DNA of 64,000 bases, taken from assembly GCA_027924585.1 (NCBI GenBank), contig BSBM01000096.1:2728001-2792000 (forward strand), written 5' to 3'. Source of the stretch: Larix kaempferi (taxonomy: Eukaryota > Streptophyta > Pinopsida > Pinales > Pinaceae). Positions within the stretch are counted from its first letter, which is position 1. Every line of letters starts with the position of its first letter. A program made the position numbers and the translations under genes. Positions 47,886-58,392 of the stretch are shown piece after piece. The notes beneath the pieces were generated by a model, which was not told the DNA's origin, ran no database searches, and saw nothing but the letters and a program-made list of their open reading frames with translations.

Positions 47886-47935
47886 TGTCGACAACAACAT
47901 CATCCTCATTGCCATATACATCATCGGTATCCCAT
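47743..47935 (+). repeat. CAT/ATC microsatellite next to the D LTR
   Basis: Starts at the LTR boundary. Imperfect ATC/CAT triplets surround a perfect run of about 20 CAT units at 47826-47885. The minus-strand frame rich in Met is a reading of the repeat and not a gene. Confidence 0.95.
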
Positions 47936-49440
47936 CACCACTGATGTCCCCCCCTTTTGGTTAAGAAAAACATGTACTTTTCCCCATTTCTTCAGGCATT
48001 CATAGGTTAGAGGAAGATAAAAGTGGAACAAGTTGATGATTATATATGCATCTTAGTTAGAATTATAGAAGGTTTCAATTATTTTTTCAAATGTTGAATC
48101 TTTCTCTTATTCAACTTCATTGTTCATAAAATACTTATAAATTGGCCACTTTCAGTATTTGTTGAGACTATAGGGCTAACTAATATTTTTTTCAAGACAA
48201 GTCACAAGGATCAGTTTTGCTTCCATAAGGTTCATAGATAGCAAAGCTCACTCTTAGTCCACTTTTGACCAATACAATCCCAAAGGAAGAGGAGAAAGCT
48301 TTGATAGTAGATCTCTTCAAGGGAACATACCAAGATCAATTTAACTACAACTTCTTGGCACATGCACAGTGACGCCCGACGATCTACAAATCATATCATT
48401 TGGAAGCCTAGTGCCCAAGTGCCACGTGCTATCAAGAAAACTACCACTACACATAGACTCCTATTCCTAAACTACCTCTTCGCATGATCAGTTTGTTCAG
48501 TGCATGATGCACACTCCAGTAGACTAGGAGTTCTATTATTTTCGAGATTTAAAGTTGTGTATTTAAACTAGAAAACCAACCATATGGGTTTGGGCACCCT
48601 TAGTTATGGCATTACAATCTATAGTGCCAGGAGATCTTTGAGACAAGTTAATGAAGTTTTGATCATCTACATTTTAATGGCGAGTGGTTTGATTCGCATA
48701 TTGGTCTGAGTTTCTTTGCATTCATGTATTTCCTTGGATCAGGTCCCATCCAAGGTTAAGTGCAAGAACTTGTGTTTTTAGTTTATATTTATTATTTACA
48801 TGCATTTTAGTTTAATAGAGTAGTTGTTGTAGGGTTCCTACAACTTGGAGAAATTCTTTCGTTTTCTAAATTAAGCATCATTTACAGTCTATTAAGCATA
48901 GGGATTACCAATCTGTTTTGTTAAATGCAAATGCAAGTTAGATGTTATTCTTGTTCACATAATATCTTGATTATTGATGCTTGGTAGAACTAAAGGCCCC
49001 TTCTTTTATGATCACTTGCATGAATGATTTAGGCTGAAATTATCTATATTTGGTAAATTGTGGAAGAGTTACTAGGATGTTTTCACTGAAGGTTGTTACA
49101 TGAATGATAAATCTCTCAGTACCTATATCTAATTTTGTCGATAAGGAAATGGATGCCAAGTAGGGAAGTAGGATCTTGTGCTCTAGCAACCCCTAGTTAA
49201 AAGATGATTTGTTTTGCTTTTTATGATGGCTAGAAGTTTTGTTATTTTGATAATCAAATTAGGATTTACAAACTACCATACATAGTTATCTCCTTTTGCA
49301 GTTTCATATATTGTGCAGGAACCTCATAATTTTGTATACATCTTTGTGTTTATGACTAAATTAAAAGGTTTAAAGATACAGGACTCTTCTGATGTTTTGG
49401 TAAAAATTGATATAGTATTATTGCTGATATTAAGAGTTAG
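47936..49440. other. Unassigned DNA, no gene seen
   Basis: Mixed, moderately AT-rich sequence with no long or recognisable frame on either strand. A CACGTG word occurs at 48423-48428 without further promoter context. Confidence 0.5.
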
Positions 49441-49640
49441 TCAACCACCACCACCACCACCACAACCATCATCATCTCTATGCTCATCCTCATTGTCATA
49501 TTCATCATCATATTCACCATGATTGTCATCATCATCATCAACATCATCATCATCATCATCATCATAGTCATCCTCAATATCATCATAACCATTATTGTCA
49601 TCGTGATTGTCATCATCGTCATCTTCAACATCATAAGGGT
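49441..49640 (+). repeat. CAC/CAT-rich degenerate microsatellite
   Basis: Starts with a CAC run and passes into imperfect CAT/CATCATCCTCATTGT repeats like those at 47743. Predicted Met-, Ile- or Val-rich peptides are artefacts of the repeat. Confidence 0.92.
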
Positions 49641-50135
49641 TTTGTATTTAAATGAGATGAATTGACCATGATGGGTTGAGGAAAACCAAGGCAAGTAATT
49701 TAAGATGAGAAAATATCAATTGATCGAATCCCATGAAGATAATATGAGTTGAGATAATATATGTAAGATGAGATAAGATGATACAAGGAAAATGATATGA
49801 ATGAGACTTGATTATCTCTTTGATCCTTGGTCCTCAGTCCATTAAAGATGGTTGATTATTGATCTCTAATTTGTGTCTATTCTACATTGATAACTTCATT
49901 TCCTTTTGAAACATTTATCCTCCTCTTTAGATTCATAACTACTCACCTTGAGGAATGACAAATGGTGCTTAAACTATGAAAATAACATTAAATAGGGATT
50001 TTGGTAAAATACCCTCAATATTTTTTAATTCCTATTGGTAACTATAATAAATTCATCAAACCCATCCCATTTTGGGATGACTTCTTTGAAAACCCAAATT
50101 ACATTATTTGTGTAATTGAGATTTCTTCTTGGTAG
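49641..50135. other. Unassigned DNA, no gene seen
   Basis: 495 bp with repeated 'gatgagataa' and 'atatgag' words near 49735-49800 and otherwise nothing recognisable. Confidence 0.45.
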
Positions 50136-50198
50136 TGTGATATTTTAAGATTAGGATCACTCAGTAGTAGCAGACCTCACTAAAACTCACTCAAGAAG

Positions 50199-50540
50199 TT
50201 TCAAAACTACTTGGGCTCAAGGAGATGAGCTCATTTTCTATTTTATGATGCTTCAAATCATCTTTCTGACCAAGGAGGGATTCAATCTTGTCCCAAACCT
50301 CCTTTGGAGTCTTCAAATCGATAACATGAAAGTGTAGGTCTTAAGAAATGCTAAGTAGTAGTAGTCCTACTGGTTCATCAAGCTTGTCTAAGTACTTGGA
50401 TTTCTCAACTACACCAGTGGGCTCAACTAAAAATCCATTCACCACTATGGAAAGGATCTTCAAATTCAAGAAGATGCCCATATTTTCCTTCCATTTGAAC
50501 TAGTTGAATGAATTCAAATTGAGATCCATGATACTGAAGA
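50199..50540 (-). pseudogene. gag fragment of copia relic G
   Basis: A minus-strand frame, with stops, reads WKENMGIFLNLK, then EKSKYLDKLDEPVGLLLLSI, DLKTPKEVWDKIESLLGQKD and ENELISLSPSSFET. This is the copia gag pattern of the UBN2/DUF4219 type. It is cut after SSFET, where the terminal LTR piece begins. It has no knuckle, protease or pol. Confidence 0.75.
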
Positions 50541-50794
50541 ATTCGAAGTTGAAGAGAGGAGATTCCTGCAAAACAAATGAGAATTATGAAATGGAGAACT
50601 GTTGCAATTCGAATTGAACACTTCCTTAGGACACTGAGCACATGTGACTGGGTCCTTCACACCTTTCTAGACCTTACTGGATTGATCCAGTGAATTCAAG
50701 GCAATAGCACTAGGATTTGCTATGGAAACCCATAGGCTTATGGTGCTCAATGAAAGATAGTTACTTAAGGAATTCTTGCAATTCGAATAGTTGT

Positions 50795-50811
50795 TGTCAG
50801 CTCTAATACCC
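50795..50811 (-). other. Primer-binding-site remnant of relic G
   Basis: The minus strand reads GGGTATTAGAGCTGACA beside the LTR, a decayed form of TGGTATCAGAGC. Confidence 0.6.
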
Positions 50812-51539
50812 TGTGATATTTTAGGATTATGATCACTCAGCAGTAACATACCTCAATAAAACTCACTCAAGAAGTACAGAAAGAAGAATAAGAAATGGAG
50901 ATTCAATAATCACTCATACACAAGAAATGACAAAAACTGTTGTATCATACATTAGTTGTGAGTTGGCACTCTGTAAAGTGAATAATAACTTAATACAATC
51001 AAATGAATTTGAATGCTACTAAGGTCATTCGAATTCTCCTCAAAGTGTGGCTTGGATAGCATTGGAGACATCATCCAAACTAGTGGAAATAGTCACAATA
51101 GTCAAATAGTCATTCAAATGAGTCTAACTGAGTCTAATTGAGTGCATGGGCGCTGATCTAGGGAAGGAGAATCCAATGTGGGGGCATGAGGAGCTATCAT
51201 TAGTCAATATAGCTGATCTAGTCTCTCTGGAGTTCTATCTAAGTGGTTCAGTAAGTTAAACTAGTAATCAATCCCTAAAACAAGGAACAGATCCACTAAT
51301 CATGGAACTAACTGAAGTAACTCCTAAATAGATGGAAGAGGGTGCACTTGTAATCCAGTGATGAAAACAAGGGCACATCAGTGGCTAGGAGGTCCTGGGG
51401 GATGCAAAATAAGGACTAGGTGCTGGGAGACTACCATACTGATGACTGGATGCATGCAATTGCATGTAGATGATTGGATGCATGCATAATTGCATGCAGG
51501 CATGCAAAATATAAAAATGATGGTGAGAATATTCCAACA
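50812..51539 (-). repeat. 5' LTR of relic G
   Basis: 728 bp. In element sense it starts TGTTGGAATATTC and ends TAAAATATCACA. The start was chosen as the first TGTTGG-type terminus on that side and is less certain than the end. It contains ATGCATGCA-type words near 51450-51500. Confidence 0.65.
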
Positions 51540-51880
51540 AGAACCAATGTTGAAATGGGTGTACTTGCAAGTAAAGTCCTATGGGAATCTAATATTGTAG
51601 TCAATACCTATTCTTAGTCATCCAATAATTATATTAGCACAAGTATTGCAACTCGTAGCCCTATATTATACTAACCAATATGGAAACCATATCTCTATTC
51701 AAGGTCAAAATGGGCCCGATATTATGACCCAAGGCCCCATGCATAGCCTATGAGCCTAAAAGGGAAATGTTATGGCATAAGACACTTTCCTTTTACCCTA
51801 GACAATGGATTATGTTGTCAGAATTATTCCTAGTGTACTGCACCTTGAAATTGTCAGCAAACCTTCACATGCCAATATTT
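51540..51880. other. Unassigned DNA, no gene seen
   Basis: 341 bp between relic G and copia C. No recognisable feature except that the last five bases, TATTT, are the target duplication of C. Confidence 0.5.
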
Positions 51881-52454
51881 TGTTGATGTATATGTAACTT
51901 CGGAATGTATTTCATCTATGTATTTTATTGTACTCATATAGAGATGTATTATTCCTCTATACATAAGTGTCGTCATTTGTATTGAAAAGTGTCGTAACTT
52001 GTCGATGGGTTATTAGACCACCATGTGTGGGGTCGGCCTTGATTAAGTTAACCTGGGGTTATTAGGCTGAGTTAGACAAGTCGGCCCCATATGTTTATTA
52101 GGCTGCTTAGACAAGTATAAATAGAGAGCGGGATCTCTCTATTTGATCATCTCATTATTCACTTGTACATCACTCGAAAAGTGGCACACTAGTTGAGGAG
52201 GAGGAGGAGCTGCTAGTAGAAGACTATCTCTTGTACTTTGGTTGTATCATTGCTCTCTCTATCGCTGAGGAATTTGTGGGGTTTTTTACCTTAGGGTTTT
52301 CCCCATGGAAACTCTGTGTGTCTATTGTCTCTTATGTTTTGCATCTTGTGATTATTGATATGCTTGCTATGATTGATATGCATTGATATACTGTACATGT
52401 TATTCTCTCAGTAAAGATCCTAGAGTATTGTGAATTAATGCTCAAAAATTAACA
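51881..52454 (+). repeat. 5' LTR of copia C
   Basis: 574 bp, TGTTGATGTAT to AAAATTAACA. TATAAATAGAG lies at 52116-52126. Confidence 0.95.
52116..52126 (+). promoter_or_regulatory. TATA box of the copia C LTR
   Basis: TATAAATAGAG, repeated in the 3' LTR at 58900 and on the minus strand in both LTRs of B. Its conservation across copies and distance from the LTR end fit a core promoter. Confidence 0.65.
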
Positions 52455-52471
52455 TGGTATCAGAGCTAACC
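52455..52471 (+). other. Primer-binding site of copia C
   Basis: TGGTATCAGAGCTAACC directly after the LTR; initiator Met-tRNA type. Confidence 0.95.
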
Positions 52472-53029
52472 TAAGAAGAAGACTTTGTGCAGTGGTGGAA
52501 ACTAGGGTTTCTTGTTTATTGGGTTTCTCTCCACATATTTTGGAAAAGCAGTAAGGTAGATTGACTCTACTCATCAAGGAGGATCTATCTGTCCAGTCAG
52601 AATTCAATTCTGAGCACTTTTAGTTTTGGCCCTAAACATTAGGGTTTCCTCAAAAATAGGAATTTTTGAAATCTGAAGACATAGTTGAAAGCTCGTTGGA
52701 AAACTCAAAGTTTAGAGCTCTGGATCGAGATTTTTGGTTGGGTGAAGCTCCGGGAAACTTAAACCCTAATTCAGGGTCCTCCCTAGTGAATCCGGGAAGA
52801 CTAAAAGGCATTTCCGAAGGGTGAAACTTTGCAGATCTCAAATTCTGAATATACTGGGCTGATCAGCTCTTCAAGGCGCATCTTTCTATCCTTTCAAAAT
52901 TTTGAAATTCTCATTTTGAATTTTTAGGGTTTCTCTGACAAACCCTAATCCAGGACTAGATCCAGTTTTCAGCAAATCAAGTGGTAAGATCCAAATATTT
53001 TCTATTTCCATTTGAAGTACTCTTTAAAG
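52472..53029 (+). other. Leader of copia C
   Basis: 558 bp homologous to the leader of B. No sense-strand gene. It contains the antisense 63-codon frame mentioned under B. Confidence 0.6.
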
Positions 53030-54007
53030 ATTTCTCACCACACCAAGATTGAAGATAAGCTTGAAGTGGCTGATAACTTCTGAGCATGGAAGTATAGGAT
53101 TGGGTTAATCCTAGAAGAAAATAAGTTGGACTCATACATAAGCTCTGAGGTCCCTGTCCTAGAGGGAGAAGAGGCTAAATCTCTTCACAAGAAGAACTTG
53201 GTCAAAGCAAAGAGGATCATTGCTGATTCTATCAAGGACCATCTCATCCCACATGTGTCATCTCTGAAGACACCCAAAGAGATGTTTGATTCCCTAACCA
53301 AGCTATTTGAAGGGAAGAACATAAATCAGAAGATGACCCTGCGGAACCAATTGAAAGGGGTAAAACTTCAGAATGGAGAGACCATTCAATCCTATTTCTC
53401 TAAGGTCTCTCAGATCAAGGAACAACCAGAAGCTATGGACGAGGTAGTAGATAATGGTGAATTTGTTATGACCACATTGAATGGCCTACCTAGGTCATGG
53501 GATTCTTTTATCCAAGGAATCTATGCAAGAAATAAACTAACCTCATTCAGTAGACTATGGGAAGAATGCTCTCAAGAAGAAGCAAGGCTTGTGGCACGAG
53601 AAGAAAAGATGGGGAATGAAGATCAAGCTCTCACGTCTCACACCAAGAAAGGGAAGCCCAAGAGAGAGCCATCTCACTTCAAGAAATCTCCACACCACCA
53701 CAAAGAAAGGAGAATATGTTTCACCTGCAATGATAAGGGACACATTGCTATAAATTGTCCCAAGAACAAAAAGGACAACAACAACTTCAAGAAGAAGAAG
53801 AAAGGAAACAAGAAGAGATATCATGCACATGCTGCTGAGGATGATGAACCTCCCAAGAAGAAGGCTAGAACAGAAAGTGATGATGATGACTTATCAAGCG
53901 AAGAAGAATATTTTCTAATCTCGGCTCTCATAGTTACTATCTCTCATGGTTGTAATGATTGGCTTATTGACAGTGGGGCTTCCAAACACATGACTGGGTT
54001 TAAATAA
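53030..54007 (+). pseudogene. gag and protease of copia C
   Basis: The codon matching the ATG of B is ATT here (53030), and codon 18 is TGA (53081-53083), as in B. From 53126 the frame is open for 293 codons: TPKEMFDSLTKLFEGKNI, QIKEQPEAMDEV, FSRLWEECSQEEARLVA, a Lys-rich stretch, the knuckle CFTCNDKGHIAINC (about 53717-53758), an acidic segment, and the protease start WLIDSGASKHMTGFK with the canonical D-S-G-A-S. TAA follows at 54005-54007, where B has a sense codon. Confidence 0.9.
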
Positions 54008-55440
54008 TCCTTTGTTAATCTATCTGAACATGAGTCACCCCATAAGTTAAAAATTGGGGATGACTACCAATATCTTATCAAAGGAAGTGGTGAAGCCTCC
54101 TACAACCTAGACTCTAGGAAGTCCTTGAAGATGAAAGATGTTCTATATGTACCTGGGCTCAAGAAGAATCCACTCTCCATATCTGCATTGGATGCCAAAG
54201 GCATGAGGGTTGCATTTGTAGATGGCCAAGTCTTAATGTGGCCAAAAGGTAAAACTATTGATGATGCAGTAGTGATTGGAGAACAAGAGGGAGGATTGTA
54301 TAAATTGAAGGGACAACCTGAACATGCCATGATACATGAATCCATGGAGCCAAGTGAACTTTGGCATAGAAGGCTTTCTCATGTGCACTATAGGGCACTA
54401 CCAATTGCAAGCAAAGTTGTAGAGGGTCTTCCTAAAATCAAGACCAAACACGAAGGTGTTTGCAAAGGATGTGCAAAAGGAAAGAACATAAAGAAGGAAT
54501 TTCCAAGCAGTGAAAGCAAGGCAAAATGAATCTTGGAAATCATCCACTTTGATGTATGCGGTCCGATGTCATCCAGTTCTCTGAGTGGGTATGTTTACTA
54601 TGTCTCTTTCATTCATGACTTCTCCAGGAAGACTTGGGTTTACTTCTTGAAGAACAAGGATGAAGTGTTTGATAAGTTCAAGGAATTCAAAACCTTGATG
54701 GAGAACCAAACTGATAAGAAGATCAAAACATTCAGATCCGACAATGGCGGAGAATTCACTTCAAGAGATTTCAAGAAGTTATGCAGTGATTCAGGGATTA
54801 AGAGGGAGTTGACTGCTCCCTACAATCCACAACAGAATGGAGTTGCAGAAAGGAAGAATAGAACAATCATGGAAGTAGCATGGGCAATGCTGCATGACCA
54901 GGATCTTCCTATGCATCTATGGGCAGAAGCAGCTAGGACAACTGTTTATGTGCAGAACAAAACACCTCACAAGATATTGGATAACAAGACACCAGAAGAA
55001 GTCTTCACCGGTAAGAGACCTGAGGTTAGCCATCTCAGGATATTTGGTTGTCCAGTATACACACATGTTCCAAAGGAAAAGAGGACAAAGCTAGATCCTT
55101 CAGTAAAGAAGGGTATCTTTGTGGGGTACAATGAAAGCTCGAAGGCTTATAGAATATACTTTCCAGGGTTCAAGAAGATTGATGTCAGCAGGGATGTAAC
55201 ATTTGATGAAAACTCAGCCTTCATCAAATCAAGAAAGACATCTATTGAAGATCATGAAGAACCAAAGGAAAACAGATTTCAAGACACTACCATGACTAAA
55301 TCAATTCCAGAAGTAGATCGTGAAGTTGAATATCCACAAATACCTGTAGATCCACCTCATGAGAATAACTCTCATAAGAGGAAACGTGCATGGGCTAGAG
55401 AGCTCATTAAAGATGCAGAAAGATATGGAATTCTAGAACA
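54008..55440 (+). pseudogene. Integrase region of copia C
   Basis: The frame continues past the TAA with FVNLSEHESPHKLKIGDDYQ. It is open from 54125 to 54529 (LKKNPLSISALDAKG, ELWHRRLSHVHYRAL, CKGCAKGK). One TGA at 54527-54529 (Gly in B) precedes the catalytic core: EIIHFDVCGP (Asp), RSDNGGEFTS (Asp) and NGVAERKNR (Glu). All three acidic residues are present, unlike in B. The C-terminal GIFVGYNESSKAYRI follows. Apart from the stops this is the best-preserved integrase in the window. Confidence 0.92.
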
Positions 55441-56600
55441 AGAACACGGAGCAAAGAAGAGAACTATATCACATACCAGCTATGTTGCTTTACTCTATGA
55501 TATTATGAACAAAGAACCTTCCAGTTATGAAGAAGCAGCGGAAAAGAAAGAATGGAAGGATTCCATGGTCGAAGAATACTAGTCGATCATGAAGAATGAT
55601 GTTTGGGATGTAGTCCCAAGACCTGAAGGGAAGTCAGTGGTGACTTCGAAGTGGATCTACAAGATCAAGCATGCTGCAAATGGAAGCATAGAGAAATACA
55701 AAACGAGATTTGTGGCTCGTGGCTTCTCCCAGAAAGAAGGGATTGACTATGAAGAGACTTTTGCTCCTGTGGCAAGATAAACTTCCATTAGATCAGTACT
55801 TGCTCTGGTTGCAATGATGAAATGGAAGATACACCAAATGGATGTCAAGACAACTTTCTTGAATGGTGTAGTCAAGGAGGAAGTGTATGTGGAGCAGCCA
55901 CTTGGTTTTGAGACACATGACAGGGAGTCATATGTGTGTAGGTTGAAGAAAGCCTTGTATGGCTTGAAGCAAGCTCCTAGGACTTGGTATGGTAGGATGG
56001 ACAGCTTTCTATCCAAACTCTAACCTTTACTACAAGGTTGAGGAAGGCAATCCTGTGATACTACTTCTGTATGTGGATGACCTATTTGCTACAAGAGAAG
56101 ATAGTTTGATTGCTGATACCAAGAGGAATCTTGTTGCTGATTTCGAGATGAAGGAATTGGGAATGATGCACTATTTTCTAGGCATGGATGTGTGGCAGAG
56201 TGCAGATGGGATCTTCCTTGGACAAGGGAAGTATGCAGTAGAGATCCTAAAGAGGTTCGAGATGATGGATTGCAAGGCCATGGCCACACCTATGGAATCG
56301 AACCTGAATCTTATGTGTGATGCTTCATTTGATCTGGTTGATGTCATGATGTATCATCAGATGATTGGGTCCTTGATGTACCTGACAAACATGAGACTAG
56401 ATATTTGCTCTGTGGTGAACACATTGAGCCAGATCCTGACAGATCCGAGAAGTGTTCACCTGGTTGCTGTAAAGCATATTCTGAGGTACTTGAAGGGTAT
56501 GGTTGATTATGGGCTCAAGTATGATGTGAATCAAAAGTTTAACCTACAAGGTTATGTTGATTTAGATTGGGAAGACAGTGCTGCAGATAGGAAGAGGACA
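55441..56600 (+). pseudogene. Reverse transcriptase of copia C
   Basis: KKEWKDSMVEEY is followed by TAG at 55580 (Gln in A and B), then [18 protein letters not shown] and [21 protein letters not shown] at 55778 (Tyr in A and B), [17 protein letters not shown] and [16 protein letters not shown] deletion and frameshift near 56014 removes part of the segment after FLSKL. The frame resumes with NLYYKVEEGNPV and the catalytic YVDD (56070-56081) and reaches LRYLKGMVDYG. Confidence 0.92.
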
Positions 56601-57030
56601 TCTAGGTGCTGCTTCAGTATGGGATCATGTGTGATCTCTTGGTTTAGCATGAAGTAGTCCTGTGTAGCACTGAGTACAGCCAAAGCAGAGTATGTTGCAA
56701 CTTGTTCGGCTAGTTGTGAGGCAGTATGGCTCTGGAAGCTACTGTCTGAGCTATTTGATCTCCTGTTGAAGGCTACTGGTATCTTTTGTGACAACCAGAG
56801 TTGTGTGAAGCTGTTTGAGAACCTGGTGTTCCACTACAGGTCGAAGCACATCGAGATCAAATATCACTATATAGGGATATGGTGCAGAGAGGAGCAGTGA
56901 AGCTCCTGTATGTTGCGACAGATGAGCAGATTGCAGATGTGTTGACGAAACCACTAGCCAGAGTGAAGTTCGACTACTTCAGAGAGAGGCTCGGTGTTCT
57001 TCATATTGATGACACTTCGAGGAAGAAGTG
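56601..57030 (+). pseudogene. RNase H of copia C
   Basis: CVISWFSMK is followed by TAG at 56655, then CVALSTAKAEYVATCSASCE, GIFCDNQSC and SKHIEIKYHY. A small deletion then shifts the frame before GDMVQRG-type sequence. The C-terminal part ends near 57030. RNase H catalytic Asp and Glu candidates are in place. Confidence 0.85.
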
Positions 57031-57124
57031 ATGGACACATTTTCTAAATCCATTCGAAGCATGGTGAGAGGAGGATCCTTCACATGGCTGTGGATGTAAG
57101 TGCTGGATGATGAGCATTAGGACG

Positions 57125-57570
57125 ATGCTCCAGTTACTGCTCTGTATGATCAGTTGGATCATTTATATGTATGTATGTATGCATCATGTTAGATGTTGAA
57201 TATGATCAGTTGGATCATTTATATGTATATCTGTATATGCATCATGTTGGATGCTTGGTATGATCAGTTGGATCATGTATATGTATATGCATCATGTTGG
57301 ATGCTTGTTATGATCAAATGGATCATTTATTTGTGTATGTACCAGGTAGATACATTGCATGATCAGGTAGATCATGTATGATGATATGTATAAGGTATGC
57401 TTCAGGTGGATGCACTGTATCATTAGGATGATCATGGATGACAAGCTTCAGGATGTTGCTCTAGATGATATGTATCAAGATGATGCTATGATGATGATCA
57501 GGATGATCATGTGTTGATGTACATCAGGATGATGCATGGAGAGTATCAGGATGATGCTCTGTGGTTGTGG
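57125..57570 (+). repeat. GATCA/GATGCA repeat array of copia C
   Basis: Irregular units of about 45-50 bp: 'gatcagttggatcatttatatgta' and 'gcatcatgttggatgctt' near 57150, 57205, 57260 and 57310, then more diverged. It is homologous in type to 37195-37840 of B. Confidence 0.8.
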
Positions 57571-57653
57571 ATAGGTTGTGTAGATAAGCATATAATCCAT
57601 CCCTGGGAAGTTTGCAGATAGTCTTTCGATGTTTTTCCTATGGCATGTAATGT

Positions 57654-58140
57654 GGCCCTGGGATATCTGGCAAACGCTCTTTCGAGGTTTTGCTTTGGGA
57701 GGACATATAATCCAAACCTGGGAGATCTGATAAGTAGAGCTGTGTGCTCATAACAATCTAGGATGCTCTTTCGAGGTTTTGTCTTATGGCATGTAATGTG
57801 CTCCTGGGAGATCTCATAGGTAGAGATGAGTGCTCATAACAGCCTAGGATGCTACAGCCAGGTTTTTCCATGACCACATGTAATATGCTCTTGGGAGATC
57901 CGACAGGCAGAGCTGTGTACTTGTAATAGCCTGGGATGCCACAACCAGGTTTTGTGGTGAGATCACATGTAATGTGATCCTCGGAGATCCGACAAGTAGA
58001 GTTGAGTGCTCGTAATAGCCTGGGATGCTATAGCCAGGTTTTGTGATGGGGTCACATGTAATGTGGTCCTGGGAGATCCGACAGGTAGAGCTCTGTGCTC
58101 GTAACAGCCTGGTATGCTACATCCAGGTTTTGTGACGCAC
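57654..58140 (+). repeat. 88-bp tandem array of copia C
   Basis: Units beginning CCTGGGAGATC start near 57654, 57717, 57803, 57890, 57979 and 58068; after the first short unit the period is 86-89 bp. Each carries 'gacaggtagagct.tgtgctc', 'agcctgggatgct' and 'ccaggtttt'. Element B has a single such unit. Minus-strand open frames here come from the repeat. Confidence 0.9.
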
Positions 58141-58381
58141 ATAATAAGTCCTGAGGATTCCACAGTATGGCCAGTGATGATGAAGACCTACAGATGGTGG
58201 GCCTACATCCAGTATGAAAAAGGACTGGCTCTGTAGAACTTCCTATGACGAGTATATTGGAGATTGAGTGAGATAGCAATAGTAGTGACGATGACGATGA
58301 TTTGAGGATGATGATTCACTGATGATGATCCAGAGAAGAATACTTCTGCTAGCAGATCTATGTCGAGAAATACCTTCCTAG

Positions 58382-58392
58382 TTAAGGGGGAG
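58382..58392 (+). other. Polypurine tract of copia C
   Basis: TTAAGGGGGAG directly before the 3' LTR. Confidence 0.9.

Larger units (their letters stand above)
50136..51539 (-). mobile_element. Internally deleted copia relic G
   Basis: On the minus strand the order is 5' LTR (51539-50812), PBS-like sequence, gag fragment, then only the last 62 or so bases of the 3' LTR (50198-50136). The first 62 bp of the two plus-strand LTR starts (50136 and 50812) match at most positions (TGTGATATTTTA..GATTA). Flanking pentamers GGTAG and AGAAC do not match, so the duplication has decayed or an end is misplaced. Confidence 0.7.

Noticed and set aside
47727-47924. Poly-Met open frame on the minus strand
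   Set aside because: It is the CAT microsatellite read as ATG codons. Similar Met/Ile-rich frames at 49437-49694 have the same cause.
48423-48428. CACGTG (G-box) as a promoter of a host gene
   Set aside because: A single six-base match with no open frame, TATA context or other support nearby.
57963-58279. Minus-strand open frames of 66 and 75 codons in the 3' region of C
   Set aside because: They are readings of the 88-bp tandem repeat and are absent from B.
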